NCBI GenBank assembly: GCA_964619065.1
Contig: CAZUCC010000002.1
Coordinates: forward strand, 1 to 64,000
Direction of reading: 5' to 3'
Length of the DNA: 64,000 nucleotides
Origin: JANXUC01 sp964619065
Lineage (GTDB): Bacteria > Acidobacteriota > Terriglobia > Terriglobales > Acidobacteriaceae
Positions 15,926 through 23,460 of the stretch are shown here, in pieces (position 1 is the first letter of the stretch; every line of letters begins with the position of its first letter). Position numbers and translations under genes: made by a program. Below the pieces are notes generated by a model, which worked only from the letters and a program-made list of their open reading frames with translations, had not been told where the DNA came from and searched no databases.

Positions 15926-15947
15926 GGGCAGGCGCCCTCGCCTGCCC
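15926..15947. repeat. GGCAGGCG/CGCCTGCC palindromic repeat copy 2
   Basis: GGGCAGGCG (15926-15934) and CGCCTGCCC (15939-15947) form a perfect 9-base stem with a 4-base loop directly after a gene. It is the same family as 11947-11968 and 23420-23438. Confidence 0.65.
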
Positions 15948-16030
15948 ACCCGAGCGCAAGCTCGGTTCAAGTTTGGTAATCGGGTGTTCAGGTTCCAGCC
16001 AAATCAACACCACGCAAGCTTCGCTCGCTG

Positions 16031-16051
16031 CCTAGATGAGGCGTCTGGGCC
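16031..16051. repeat. Degenerate copy of the GCCCAGAC hairpin
   Basis: The stretch GCCTAGATGAGGCGTCTGGG is the same unit as 14761-14781 with two or three substitutions in the left arm. It lies just downstream of glmU on the complementary strand. Confidence 0.5.
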
Positions 16052-16060
16052 TATATGACT

Positions 16061-17512
16061 CTACTTCTTCTTGGCCGCTGCCATCTGTTCGCGCTTCGTT
16101 TTCGCCCAGCCCTCTTTATTCATTTGCCGCGCCCGCGCCACAGCAAGGGAATCATCCGGCACATCGTCTGTTAAACAAGACGCCGCGCCGACATAAGCAC
16201 CTTTCCCCAAGCGAATGGGCGCTACCAGGGTCGTATCGCTGCCCACAAAGACGCCATCCCCAATGATGGTCTTGTGCTTGTTGACGCCGTCGTAGTTGCA
16301 GGTAATGGTGCCCGCGCCAATATTCACGCCTGCGCCGATCTCAGCGTCGCCCAGATAGGTGAGGTGATTCGCCTTCGATCCCTTGCCCAGCTTGATCTTC
16401 TTAGTCTCGACGAAATTTCCCACGTGCGCGCCCTCGCCGATTTCACTACCTAGCCGAAGATGGCTGTAGGGGCCGAGCAGCGCTCCGTCGGCCACCTGTG
16501 ATTCATCGAGAATGCAGCCGGGGCGTACCAGAACACTATCGCCGAGCGTGGAATTCTGAATGACGCTAAACGACCGGATACGGCAATTGGCGCCGATCTT
16601 TGTTGAGCCCAGAAGCTGAACGGAGGGTTCAATTACGGTGTCCGCCGCGACTTCCACGTCCGCATCGATTACGCAAGTCTCTGGGCGAAAAATGGTCACG
16701 CCCGAGAGCATCAGTTCCATGCACTTCCGGTCTCGTAGCATGGCGTCGAGGCGAGCCAGTTCAACGCGAGTGTTGATGCCCAGCACTTCCATGTCATCCG
16801 CGGCTGCTGTCGCCACCACTTTTGATTTCGATTTCGAAAGAATCGCCGCCATATCTGTGAGATAGAACTCACGGTGGGCATTCTCGGTTTTCAGCCGGTC
16901 GATGTGCGTGAAAAGTGACTTCACCGCGAAAGCGTAGAAGCCGGCATTGATTTCTCGCAGGTTGGCTTCGCGTTGCTTCGGCGTGAGCGATTTCTCTTCC
17001 ACAATTTCGGTTACCAAAGCGCTGCCTTTGGTCTTCCGGAGCACGCGGCCATATCCGAATGGATCAGGCGGCAACGCACTCAGCAACGTCATGGCGGCAC
17101 GTTGTTCCAAATGGTAATCACGGAGTTGAGCAATGGTCGCAGCCCGAATCAGCGGCGCATCTCCGGAGAGCACCAACACATGGTCGTAGTTCGCGAGTGC
17201 TCCGCGGCACATCATGATGGCGTGCCCGGTACCACGTTGTTCGGTTTGGAGGACGAACCTGATCCCGTTGTGCGCCACAGCTTCTTTCACGCGTTCGGCC
17301 TCGTGGCCAACGATGGCGTAGATGTCCTGCGCGGGTACGATCTGCTTCGCCGCGTCAATGACATGTTGGAGAAGTGGCTTACCTCCGATCTGGTGCAGCA
17401 CTTTAGGAAGTTGCGACTTGAGGCGTGTGCCTTTTCCGGCCGCCAGGATGGCAACGGCAAAACGGACGGACTTGGCAGGCGTGGAGGGCTTAGAGATTTT
17501 CCGGGTTTTCAT
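16061..17512 (-). CDS. glmU: Bifunctional GlmU: GlcNAc-1-P uridyltransferase / GlcN-1-P acetyltransferase
   Basis: This 483-residue cytoplasmic enzyme makes UDP-GlcNAc for peptidoglycan and lipopolysaccharide. The N-terminal nucleotidyltransferase shows LAAGKGTRLKSQLPKVLH, LQTEQRGTGHA and VLVLSGDAPLI. From about residue 260 a left-handed beta-helix follows with hexapeptide repeats and the acetyltransferase elements HLRLGSEIGEGAHVGNFVE and NYDGVNKHKTIIGDGVFVGS. An extra basic leader of about 17 residues precedes the usual start. A GGAAG ribosome site supports the ATG at 17512. Length is slightly above the usual 450-460. Confidence 0.97.
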   Translation of the reverse strand: MKTRKISKPSTPAKSVRFAVAILAAGKGTRLKSQLPKVLHQIGGKPLLQHVIDAAKQIVPAQDIYAIVGHEAERVKEAVAHNGIRFVLQTEQRGTGHAIMMCRGALANYDHVLVLSGDAPLIRAATIAQLRDYHLEQRAAMTLLSALPPDPFGYGRVLRKTKGSALVTEIVEEKSLTPKQREANLREINAGFYAFAVKSLFTHIDRLKTENAHREFYLTDMAAILSKSKSKVVATAAADDMEVLGINTRVELARLDAMLRDRKCMELMLSGVTIFRPETCVIDADVEVAADTVIEPSVQLLGSTKIGANCRIRSFSVIQNSTLGDSVLVRPGCILDESQVADGALLGPYSHLRLGSEIGEGAHVGNFVETKKIKLGKGSKANHLTYLGDAEIGAGVNIGAGTITCNYDGVNKHKTIIGDGVFVGSDTTLVAPIRLGKGAYVGAASCLTDDVPDDSLAVARARQMNKEGWAKTKREQMAAAKKK

Positions 17513-17567
17513 GCGCTTCCATGATACCGAACTGCCCTGCCATGGGAGCGATGGGGGACGAGTAGTT

Positions 17568-18497
17568 CTAGTCTCTTTCCTGGGGGCGGCTCAGGCCCCC
17601 GTTCTTCGCAACCGTCGCCTCTTGGCTTTTCAGCAGCGCCAATCCCTGGACAAACATCAGGTCATCGGCCACGCGGTGAAAATCCCACGACGTTTCCGTG
17701 GTTTTCACGTCGATGCTTTTGACAAACAGAAATTTGCCCGTGAAGCGCATGACTAGGCGGCTGAGGGCCCAATTGCCATCACCCACATCGCCCTGTTCGA
17801 GGAGAATTCTCCCTCCCTTATCGAGGTGGCCGACGATACCCCAGCCGAAGCTGACGTCCTTCTGCAGGGTGCCGTCGATGCGGGCCAGGCGCTGGCGTTG
17901 CGGGTCGAGCAAGATGGTACCGGCCATGCCTGTCAGTAACTGCTCGATGCGCGTAGGCGGGTCGTAGTCCGGATTGGGGCTGAACCTGATCCGCAACAGT
18001 TCTTCGCCTTTGTGGCCCAGGCCGGCAGCGGCAGGTTCGAAGCCTTCGTATTCATAAAGCAAGGCATCCGGCATGGCTTTGAGGATGCGGATCATGCGGT
18101 TGCGATTATCACGCTCTTCGCGCTGCTTTTTGCGCAACTCTTCGGGGTCCTTCACAAAGCGCTCAACACGAGCGTCTTCGCTTTTACGCCCCTCTTCGCT
18201 CAAAGGCTGATCTCCGTAAGCCAGCACACGCCCGGCGATGGCCTCCTTCGTCTGGACCATCAGCTTGGTCTCCGTCACGTGCGCCGTCTGCCTGCGCAGC
18301 AGAAACATATATTTTGGGGGATCGGCCAAGGCATCAAGTTCGTGGTGTATGCACTGACGTACAAGCTCCCCGGCGGGGGTGGCCGGGAACTGCGAGGCTT
18401 GCAGCGGCTGACCGCTTGCCAACATCTCCAGGCCTAGCAAGACCAGAGCCCCCAGCAGTTGGGACCGATTTTCCTTCGCCAGTTTTTTCAGCTCCAC
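17568..18497 (-). CDS. Secreted/periplasmic hypothetical protein
   Basis: This 309-residue protein starts with GTG at 18497, supported by GGAG eight bases upstream. It has a polar N-terminus, then a hydrophobic stretch (LLGALVLLGLEMLASGQPLQA) that acts as a signal or anchor. The middle holds a charged helix (PEELRKKQREERDNRNRMIRIL). The C-terminal part is beta-rich with LLTGMAGTILLDPQRQRLARIDGTL and FLFVKSIDVKTTETSWDF, which resembles lipoprotein-sorting (LolA-like) beta-folds. I do not recognise a named family. It is 55 bases downstream of glmU's ATG side on the same strand and reads toward glmU's promoter, so read-through into glmU is possible. Confidence 0.7.
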   Translation of the reverse strand: MELKKLAKENRSQLLGALVLLGLEMLASGQPLQASQFPATPAGELVRQCIHHELDALADPPKYMFLLRRQTAHVTETKLMVQTKEAIAGRVLAYGDQPLSEEGRKSEDARVERFVKDPEELRKKQREERDNRNRMIRILKAMPDALLYEYEGFEPAAAGLGHKGEELLRIRFSPNPDYDPPTRIEQLLTGMAGTILLDPQRQRLARIDGTLQKDVSFGWGIVGHLDKGGRILLEQGDVGDGNWALSRLVMRFTGKFLFVKSIDVKTTETSWDFHRVADDLMFVQGLALLKSQEATVAKNGGLSRPQERD

Positions 18498-18711
18498 GAT
18501 GTCATCTCCGCGAACAGTCGGAATACTCTTAACTTAGACGAAAGTCGCCCCCGCCAAGTTGCTAACTTATGTGCCCAATGGTGGTGCATAGGCCCGACCG
18601 GATACGATGCCCTTTGTCGCTCGAGTCCGCCGCGAGAGAGGAGCCACCCGAGTCTTTTTGCGGGCCATGGGTTAGAATCAAAATTTCCGCAATTCCCAGG
18701 GAGCGTGTCGC

Positions 18712-19059
18712 ATGACCGAAAGTACTCGTGAAATCGCCCATATCGGCAAGTCCGTCATTATCAAGGGGGAGCTTTCCGGCAGTGAAGACCTTTACCTCGA
18801 CGGCGAAGTGGAAGGCTCGATTGAACTGAAACAGAATTCCCTCACAATCGGTCCCAACGGTCGCGTTAAGGCGAAGGTGAGTGCGAAGTCGGTCATTGTA
18901 GACGGTAAGGTGGATGGCAATGTCTTCGGCACCGAACGTGTCGAAGTTCGTGGATCCGCCGTTGTCACGGGCGATATTGTGACCAAGCGGATTGTGATTG
19001 CCGAGGGCGCTTCCTTCCGGGGATCGGTGACGCAGGAAGGTACGTCGTCCACCTCCTGA
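18712..19059 (+). CDS. Bactofilin (polymer-forming cytoskeletal protein)
   Basis: This 115-residue protein is a single bactofilin (DUF583) beta-helix. It begins THIGKSV-like (REIAHIGKSVIIKGELSGSED) and continues with DGEVEGSIELKQNSLTIGPNGRVKA, VIVDGKVDGNVFGTERVEVR and IAEGASFRGSV. Bactofilins self-assemble into filaments beneath the inner membrane and organise cell-shape or polar proteins. The usual length is 110-180 residues, so this is a minimal form with almost no tails. A GGGAG site precedes the ATG. The next gene, a methyltransferase, follows after 30 bases. Confidence 0.95.
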   Translation: MTESTREIAHIGKSVIIKGELSGSEDLYLDGEVEGSIELKQNSLTIGPNGRVKAKVSAKSVIVDGKVDGNVFGTERVEVRGSAVVTGDIVTKRIVIAEGASFRGSVTQEGTSSTS

Positions 19060-19089
19060 CCTGACGTTGCACAATATCCAAACACTTTC

Positions 19090-19743
19090 ATGAAATGGTT
19101 TCGTCGCTCTTCTTCGGTTTCTCAAAGCGGAACGCAACAGGCGCCGCAACGCGGGACGCGGCGGTCGAGCGGCATGGGGCAGGTCTGGAGCACCCTCTCG
19201 AAGCAGGAAGGTTTGTGCGTGCTCGACCTCGGGGCCACCTCCGCGTCGAACATTCGCCTTCTGACCGAGGCGGGACACAAGATTTACAGCGAGGACCTGC
19301 TGGTTGCTTCGACCGACCCCTCGCTGGTCGCTCAGGACGCCGAAGGTAAGCGTGTTCTTGATAGCACGCGCTTCTTGGCGGAGAATCTCGTTTACCCGCC
19401 TGGGCAATTCGATTACGTGTTCGCCTGGAGCTTTGCCGACTACATGGATGAGTCCCTGGTAAAGCCAGTGGTGGAGCGACTGTGGTCAGTGATGAAGCCT
19501 GGTGGCGTGCTGCTTGCCTTCTTTCACATGAAAGACGCCGGGCCCGATGCGCCGTGCTACCGCTACCACCTGACCGCCGGGGATACGCTCGAAACGCAGA
19601 TCCTTGCGCCGGGGCGCACGGGTGGCTTTAAATTGCAGCGTGTGTTCAACAATCGGCACATTGAAGGCCTGTTCCGCGATTTCTCTTCCATCAAGTTTTT
19701 TCTTGCCCGCGACAATATTCGTGAAGCACTGGTGATTCGCTAG
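19090..19743 (+). CDS. Class I SAM-dependent methyltransferase-like protein
   Basis: This 217-residue Rossmann-type protein has a Ser/Arg/Gln-rich N-terminus, the motif I region VLDLGATSASNIRLLTEAG, an acidic second strand with SEDL, and FDYVFAWSFADYM followed by MKPGGVLLAFFHMKD. These are the positions of motif IV and motif V in methyltransferases. The glycine-rich loop is LGATSAS rather than the classical GxGxG, which suggests divergence. It lies 30 bases after the bactofilin gene and may be co-transcribed. Its stop is 3 bases from the stop of the convergent FAD gene. Substrate unknown. Confidence 0.8.
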   Translation: MKWFRRSSSVSQSGTQQAPQRGTRRSSGMGQVWSTLSKQEGLCVLDLGATSASNIRLLTEAGHKIYSEDLLVASTDPSLVAQDAEGKRVLDSTRFLAENLVYPPGQFDYVFAWSFADYMDESLVKPVVERLWSVMKPGGVLLAFFHMKDAGPDAPCYRYHLTAGDTLETQILAPGRTGGFKLQRVFNNRHIEGLFRDFSSIKFFLARDNIREALVIR

Positions 19744-19746
19744 GAT

Positions 19747-20874
19747 TTACGCCGGAGCTCTTCCGCGTGTCTGGCACATCATGATCCGCGGGATCACCGG
19801 GAAGCTCTCCATAACCCGTAGCAAGGGCCAGCGCAGTCCCATAGGCAATGCCAGCAAGCGGCGCAAGAAGGAGGACGCCCGGAACACCGGGAGTATGCGC
19901 TGTTCATAAGCCCTGCAATATTCCGCCGCCGCCTGTTCCAGGCTGGCCTCTCCCCGAAAGAAGATGCCCAGAGATTCCGCCGCGAGTGCTCCGCCCCGCA
20001 ACGCGAGAGAAATTCCGTCACCCACGAAAGGGTCGACGAAGCCAGCGGCGTCTCCGGCCTGAAGCACACCGTGTCTTTCCGGAGCGGGCTCTCGAAAAAT
20101 AAGTGGTGCCGTCGAGACCGGCTCCGAGAGCCGCTTCCAATTCGTGCTGCGCTCGTGCAAGCGCGCCTCGCAAGGGAAAACGTCTTCCAGACGCGTGGCG
20201 ACATCGGCGCGGACCATGCTGCACACTACAATGCGCGAGGTTGCAGTCTCCTCGCCCAAGCCGACCGGCTGCATACCGCAATAACCGCCCTCGAAGAAAT
20301 ACAGATCGGTAGTAGGCGCGGGCGAATCCTCGATGAAGTGTGCCTTCAGGCCAATCCATTTGGGCGAGGACGCGAGTTCCGGCGGTTTTTCCGTCAGGTT
20401 CGACCAGCGTCCAGCCGTGTTAATGACCGCGCGCGCGGTTATCCAACCTGTATTGGTCTGGATCTGGAACGGACCGCGTCCTTCGAGGCCGAGTACCGGC
20501 GTTTCCTCTTGGGTTTCAACGCCTGCCGACGTGGCTGCTTGCCAAAGCGCGGCATCCATATCGAATCGCGCCAGGCTGGCTGCCGGGGGATCGACGGGAA
20601 CCTGGACGGTCCGCCCGTCGAGAAACAAGCGCACGCCGTGAATTCGCGGTACCCGGCTCAGCAGCGAGCGCGTCTCCAGCGAGTTTGCCAGGAGTGAGTT
20701 GAGCAGTTGTATAGATTCACCGGAAACAAACTCGCCACACACCTTGTGTCGTGGGAAAGAGCCCTTCTCCAGAAGCAGAACCTGTGTACCGGCACGCGCG
20801 GCGGTAATCGCTGCTGAAGCGCCCGCCGGACCTCCGCCGATGATCGCCAGATCGCAGCGTCTTAGTGTTTCCAC
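19747..20874 (-). CDS. FAD-dependent oxidoreductase (geranylgeranyl reductase-like)
   Basis: This 375-residue flavoprotein shows the dinucleotide-binding motif LAIIGGGPAGASAAITAARAG (residues about 8-28), LLEKGSFPRHKVCGEFVS, and the second FAD-binding motif GVLQAGDAAGFVDPFVGDGI. This is the pattern of geranylgeranyl reductases and related monooxygenases (UbiH/tryptophan-halogenase superfamily). The start is a GTG that overlaps the end of the upstream methyltransferase gene by 13 bases, so the two are translated together. In other bacteria this pair often follows a type III polyketide synthase; none is here. Function as a lipid or quinone-modifying enzyme is inferred. Confidence 0.87.
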   Translation of the reverse strand: METLRRCDLAIIGGGPAGASAAITAARAGTQVLLLEKGSFPRHKVCGEFVSGESIQLLNSLLANSLETRSLLSRVPRIHGVRLFLDGRTVQVPVDPPAASLARFDMDAALWQAATSAGVETQEETPVLGLEGRGPFQIQTNTGWITARAVINTAGRWSNLTEKPPELASSPKWIGLKAHFIEDSPAPTTDLYFFEGGYCGMQPVGLGEETATSRIVVCSMVRADVATRLEDVFPCEARLHERSTNWKRLSEPVSTAPLIFREPAPERHGVLQAGDAAGFVDPFVGDGISLALRGGALAAESLGIFFRGEASLEQAAAEYCRAYEQRILPVFRASSFLRRLLALPMGLRWPLLRVMESFPVIPRIMMCQTRGRAPA

Positions 20875-21527
20875 GCGATGGCTCCCATACGGTAGAGGTA
20901 ATGCCGCTGTACTTCGACTCGCGCCGCGCGAGTGTTGTTGAGCAAATCACACATTTCTTCCACGGTGTACGCGCGCTGCACGGACGCTGGAGCGTCGTGG
21001 CGCGTCAGACGGCTGCGATAGAAGGGCCGCGCGGCCAAGGCCAGCGCGAAATGAACCGGATGCCGGACAAGGTCATTGATAAGAACAGCCGACTTCGCCA
21101 CACGCAACGCCTCATTGGCATACGCATGAATCTCCGGCGGTTCGAGATGATGCGCAAAAAGACAGCACGACACTACGTCGAAGCTTCCATCCTGAAATGG
21201 CAACGCCAAGGCATCCCCTACAACGTTACGTGCCCCGCGAACAAGGTGACTTTCCACTCGGTCCAGCAACGTCACTTCGACCAGGATGCCGGACCGCTGC
21301 AGGGCGTCGCGTGCGGCAAAGGGAACTTGGCCGAAGCCGGCCCCAGTCTCGAGCAGCCGCAAATTGTTTCTGCCCGTTCGAGCTACAACCCTCCGTAGCA
21401 TGGCCAGTGTGGTAGCCTCACCGCCAAACATTCGATTTAAAGACTGCATGTCCGTCAACGTGCCCGCAATTTCACTCGGTGTGCCTTCGCCGGTATCGAT
21501 CATCTCGTTGACGACTGTACGTTTCAT
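20862..21527 (-). CDS. Class I SAM-dependent methyltransferase
   Basis: This 221-residue enzyme carries LRLLETGAGFGQVPFAARDAL (motif I, GAGFG), an acidic LLDRVES (motif II), GDALALPFQDGSFDVVSCCLF (motif III/IV) and ALRVAKSAVLINDLVRHPVHF. The order matches methyltransferases paired with FAD-dependent oxidoreductases in small polyketide or lipid-modification clusters. The next gene overlaps it by 13 bases. The ATG at 21527 has only a weak ribosome site. It lies 81 bases downstream of the ABC exporter gene. Substrate unknown. Confidence 0.87.
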   Translation of the reverse strand: MKRTVVNEMIDTGEGTPSEIAGTLTDMQSLNRMFGGEATTLAMLRRVVARTGRNNLRLLETGAGFGQVPFAARDALQRSGILVEVTLLDRVESHLVRGARNVVGDALALPFQDGSFDVVSCCLFAHHLEPPEIHAYANEALRVAKSAVLINDLVRHPVHFALALAARPFYRSRLTRHDAPASVQRAYTVEEMCDLLNNTRAARVEVQRHYLYRMGAIAWKH

Positions 21528-21608
21528 AGGAGGAAATCATGCAGGGACGGAGCCCTTGGGCCCTGCGAGCGAGCTCCGCCCGATCTGGACTTGTTTTCAG
21601 GTGCGCAG

Positions 21609-23360
21609 CTACACTTCGGCGAGTTCTTCTTCTAGCAGCTGTTTGTTGTAGAGTTCTGTGTAATAACCATCCCGCGACAGAAGCTCTTCGTGCGTGCCCA
21701 GTTCCACAATCTTACCTGAATGCAGCACGGCAATGCGGTCGGCATTGCGCACGCTTGACACCCGATGCGAAATGAAGATCGTAGTGCGTCCCCGCATGAC
21801 TTCGCGCAGGTGGTTGAGGATTTGGTCCTCGGTGTGAGTGTCCACACTGGCGAGCGCGTCGTCCAGTATCAAAATCTTGGGATCGCGAATGATAGCCCGG
21901 GCAATCGCAGTACGCTGTTTCTGGCCACCGGACAGCGTTATGCCGCGCTCCCCAACCAGCGTCTGATATTGATCTGGAAATCCTTCGATGTCGCCGGAGA
22001 TGCTGGCCGCATGCGCAGCGGCCTTTACTTCGGCATCGCTGGCGCCCTCTTTTCCAAAGGCTATGTTCTCGCGGACTGTATCGCTGAATAAGAAAGTTTC
22101 CTGAGGCACGAAGCCGATGCTGCGCCGCAGAATTTCCAGGGGGAACCTGCGGATTGGCCTGCCGTCGATCAGCACGGTTCCCGGCTTCGCATCGTAGATA
22201 CGCGGAATCAGATTGACCAGTGTCGTTTTCCCCGATCCTGTTGGGCCGACAATAGCGAGGCTCGTGCCCTCCGGCACGCTCAGATTGATGCTGTGCAGTA
22301 CTTCGACGCCGTTGTAAGAGAAGCTGAGATTGCGAAATTCAATTTCCCCGCGAATTTCAGGCACGCTGTGGCTGACTACTGCGGGATCGTCGCAAATCTC
22401 AGATTTCTCCTGGAAAATTTCATTGATCCTCCCCATGGAAGCCGTGCCGCGCTGGAAAATGTTGATCACCCAACCTAGAGCGATGATCGGCCACGTCAAC
22501 TGCACCATGTATGTATTGAAGGCGACAAAGCCGCCCAGGCTGATTCCTCCGCCAAGAACCAGCCGCCCGCCAAGCCACAACACTAAGACAATGGCGAGGC
22601 CCAGCATGGTCTCCAGCGTGGGCCAGAGCATACCCATCAGGCGGACGAGTTTGAGGCTGCGCTCAATGTATTCGAGGTTGGCGGTTTCAAATTGCGCGAT
22701 CTCGGCTTCCTCTTGCGCATACGCGCGGATCACGCGCGCACCTGAGAAATTCTCCTGGGCGCGAGCTGAAATTTCCGAGAACATGGCCTGAATCTTCTCG
22801 AAACGCTCGTGAATCTGTCGCCCAAAATACTGGATAGTGATGCTCACAATGGGCAACGGCAAGAATGCGTACATCGTAAGCCGGTGATTGATTCCCCACA
22901 TAAAAAAGAGCGCACCGGCAGTGAAAACAAGCGTGTTCGCGCTATACATGATGGCCGGTCCCAGCAGCATGCGCACCGCGTTCAGGTCGTTGGTGCAGCG
23001 CGCCATGATGTCACCTGTGCGCGTGCGCTGGTAGTAGGAATGGGAAAGGCCTTCGAGATGGCGGAACAAATCGTTCCGCATGTCGAATTCAATTTCGCGG
23101 GAGATGCCAATCACCACCCAGCGTGTCAGGAATTGAAAAATCCCCTTGACGCCGGCCACCGCCAGAATCAGCAGCGCGTAGGTAACCAATTTGTGTTGCG
23201 TGACGCCCGTATGGAGATCGTCGACGGCACGGCGAATCACCTGCGGAAAAAGCACCCAGATTCCGTTGTTCAGCAGAACACACAACGAGCCCAGCAGAAA
23301 ATGGCTGCGATATTTCTTGAAATAAGGCAGGAGCGGGCGCAGGTTCTTAGGCAGCATCAT
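21609..23360 (-). CDS. MsbA-type ABC exporter (fused permease-ATPase)
   Basis: This 583-residue half-transporter has six N-terminal helices, from FLLGSLCVLLNNGIWVLFPQV onward, with the intracellular-loop stretch EGLSHSYYQRTRTGDIMARCTNDL. The ATPase has Walker A in IVGPTGSGKTTLVNLIP, ABC signature TLSGGQKQRTAIARA, Walker B in KILILDDALASVDT and the H-loop ISHRVSSV. It probably works as a homodimer that flips lipids or exports hydrophobic compounds. It follows the LptF-LptG fusion gene in the same direction after 100 bases, so a role in envelope lipid transport is plausible, but similar exporters carry drugs. Confidence 0.93.
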   Translation of the reverse strand: MMLPKNLRPLLPYFKKYRSHFLLGSLCVLLNNGIWVLFPQVIRRAVDDLHTGVTQHKLVTYALLILAVAGVKGIFQFLTRWVVIGISREIEFDMRNDLFRHLEGLSHSYYQRTRTGDIMARCTNDLNAVRMLLGPAIMYSANTLVFTAGALFFMWGINHRLTMYAFLPLPIVSITIQYFGRQIHERFEKIQAMFSEISARAQENFSGARVIRAYAQEEAEIAQFETANLEYIERSLKLVRLMGMLWPTLETMLGLAIVLVLWLGGRLVLGGGISLGGFVAFNTYMVQLTWPIIALGWVINIFQRGTASMGRINEIFQEKSEICDDPAVVSHSVPEIRGEIEFRNLSFSYNGVEVLHSINLSVPEGTSLAIVGPTGSGKTTLVNLIPRIYDAKPGTVLIDGRPIRRFPLEILRRSIGFVPQETFLFSDTVRENIAFGKEGASDAEVKAAAHAASISGDIEGFPDQYQTLVGERGITLSGGQKQRTAIARAIIRDPKILILDDALASVDTHTEDQILNHLREVMRGRTTIFISHRVSSVRNADRIAVLHSGKIVELGTHEELLSRDGYYTELYNKQLLEEELAEV

Positions 23361-23419
23361 CTCTGGATGCGATTTTACCAGTCGAGGTTTCGCGAAAAAG
23401 TGCGAAGTAGCTCGTGTGG

Positions 23420-23438
23420 CGCGGGCGCCTCGCCCGCG
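23420..23438. repeat. CGCGGGCG/CGCCCGCG palindromic repeat copy 3
   Basis: CGCGGGCG (23420-23427) and CGCCCGCG (23431-23438) form an 8-base stem with a CCT loop between the ABC exporter and the LptF-LptG gene. It is related in composition to the units at 11947 and 15926. Confidence 0.55.
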
Positions 23439-23460
23439 TACCTGCCATGTTCGTCGGCTA

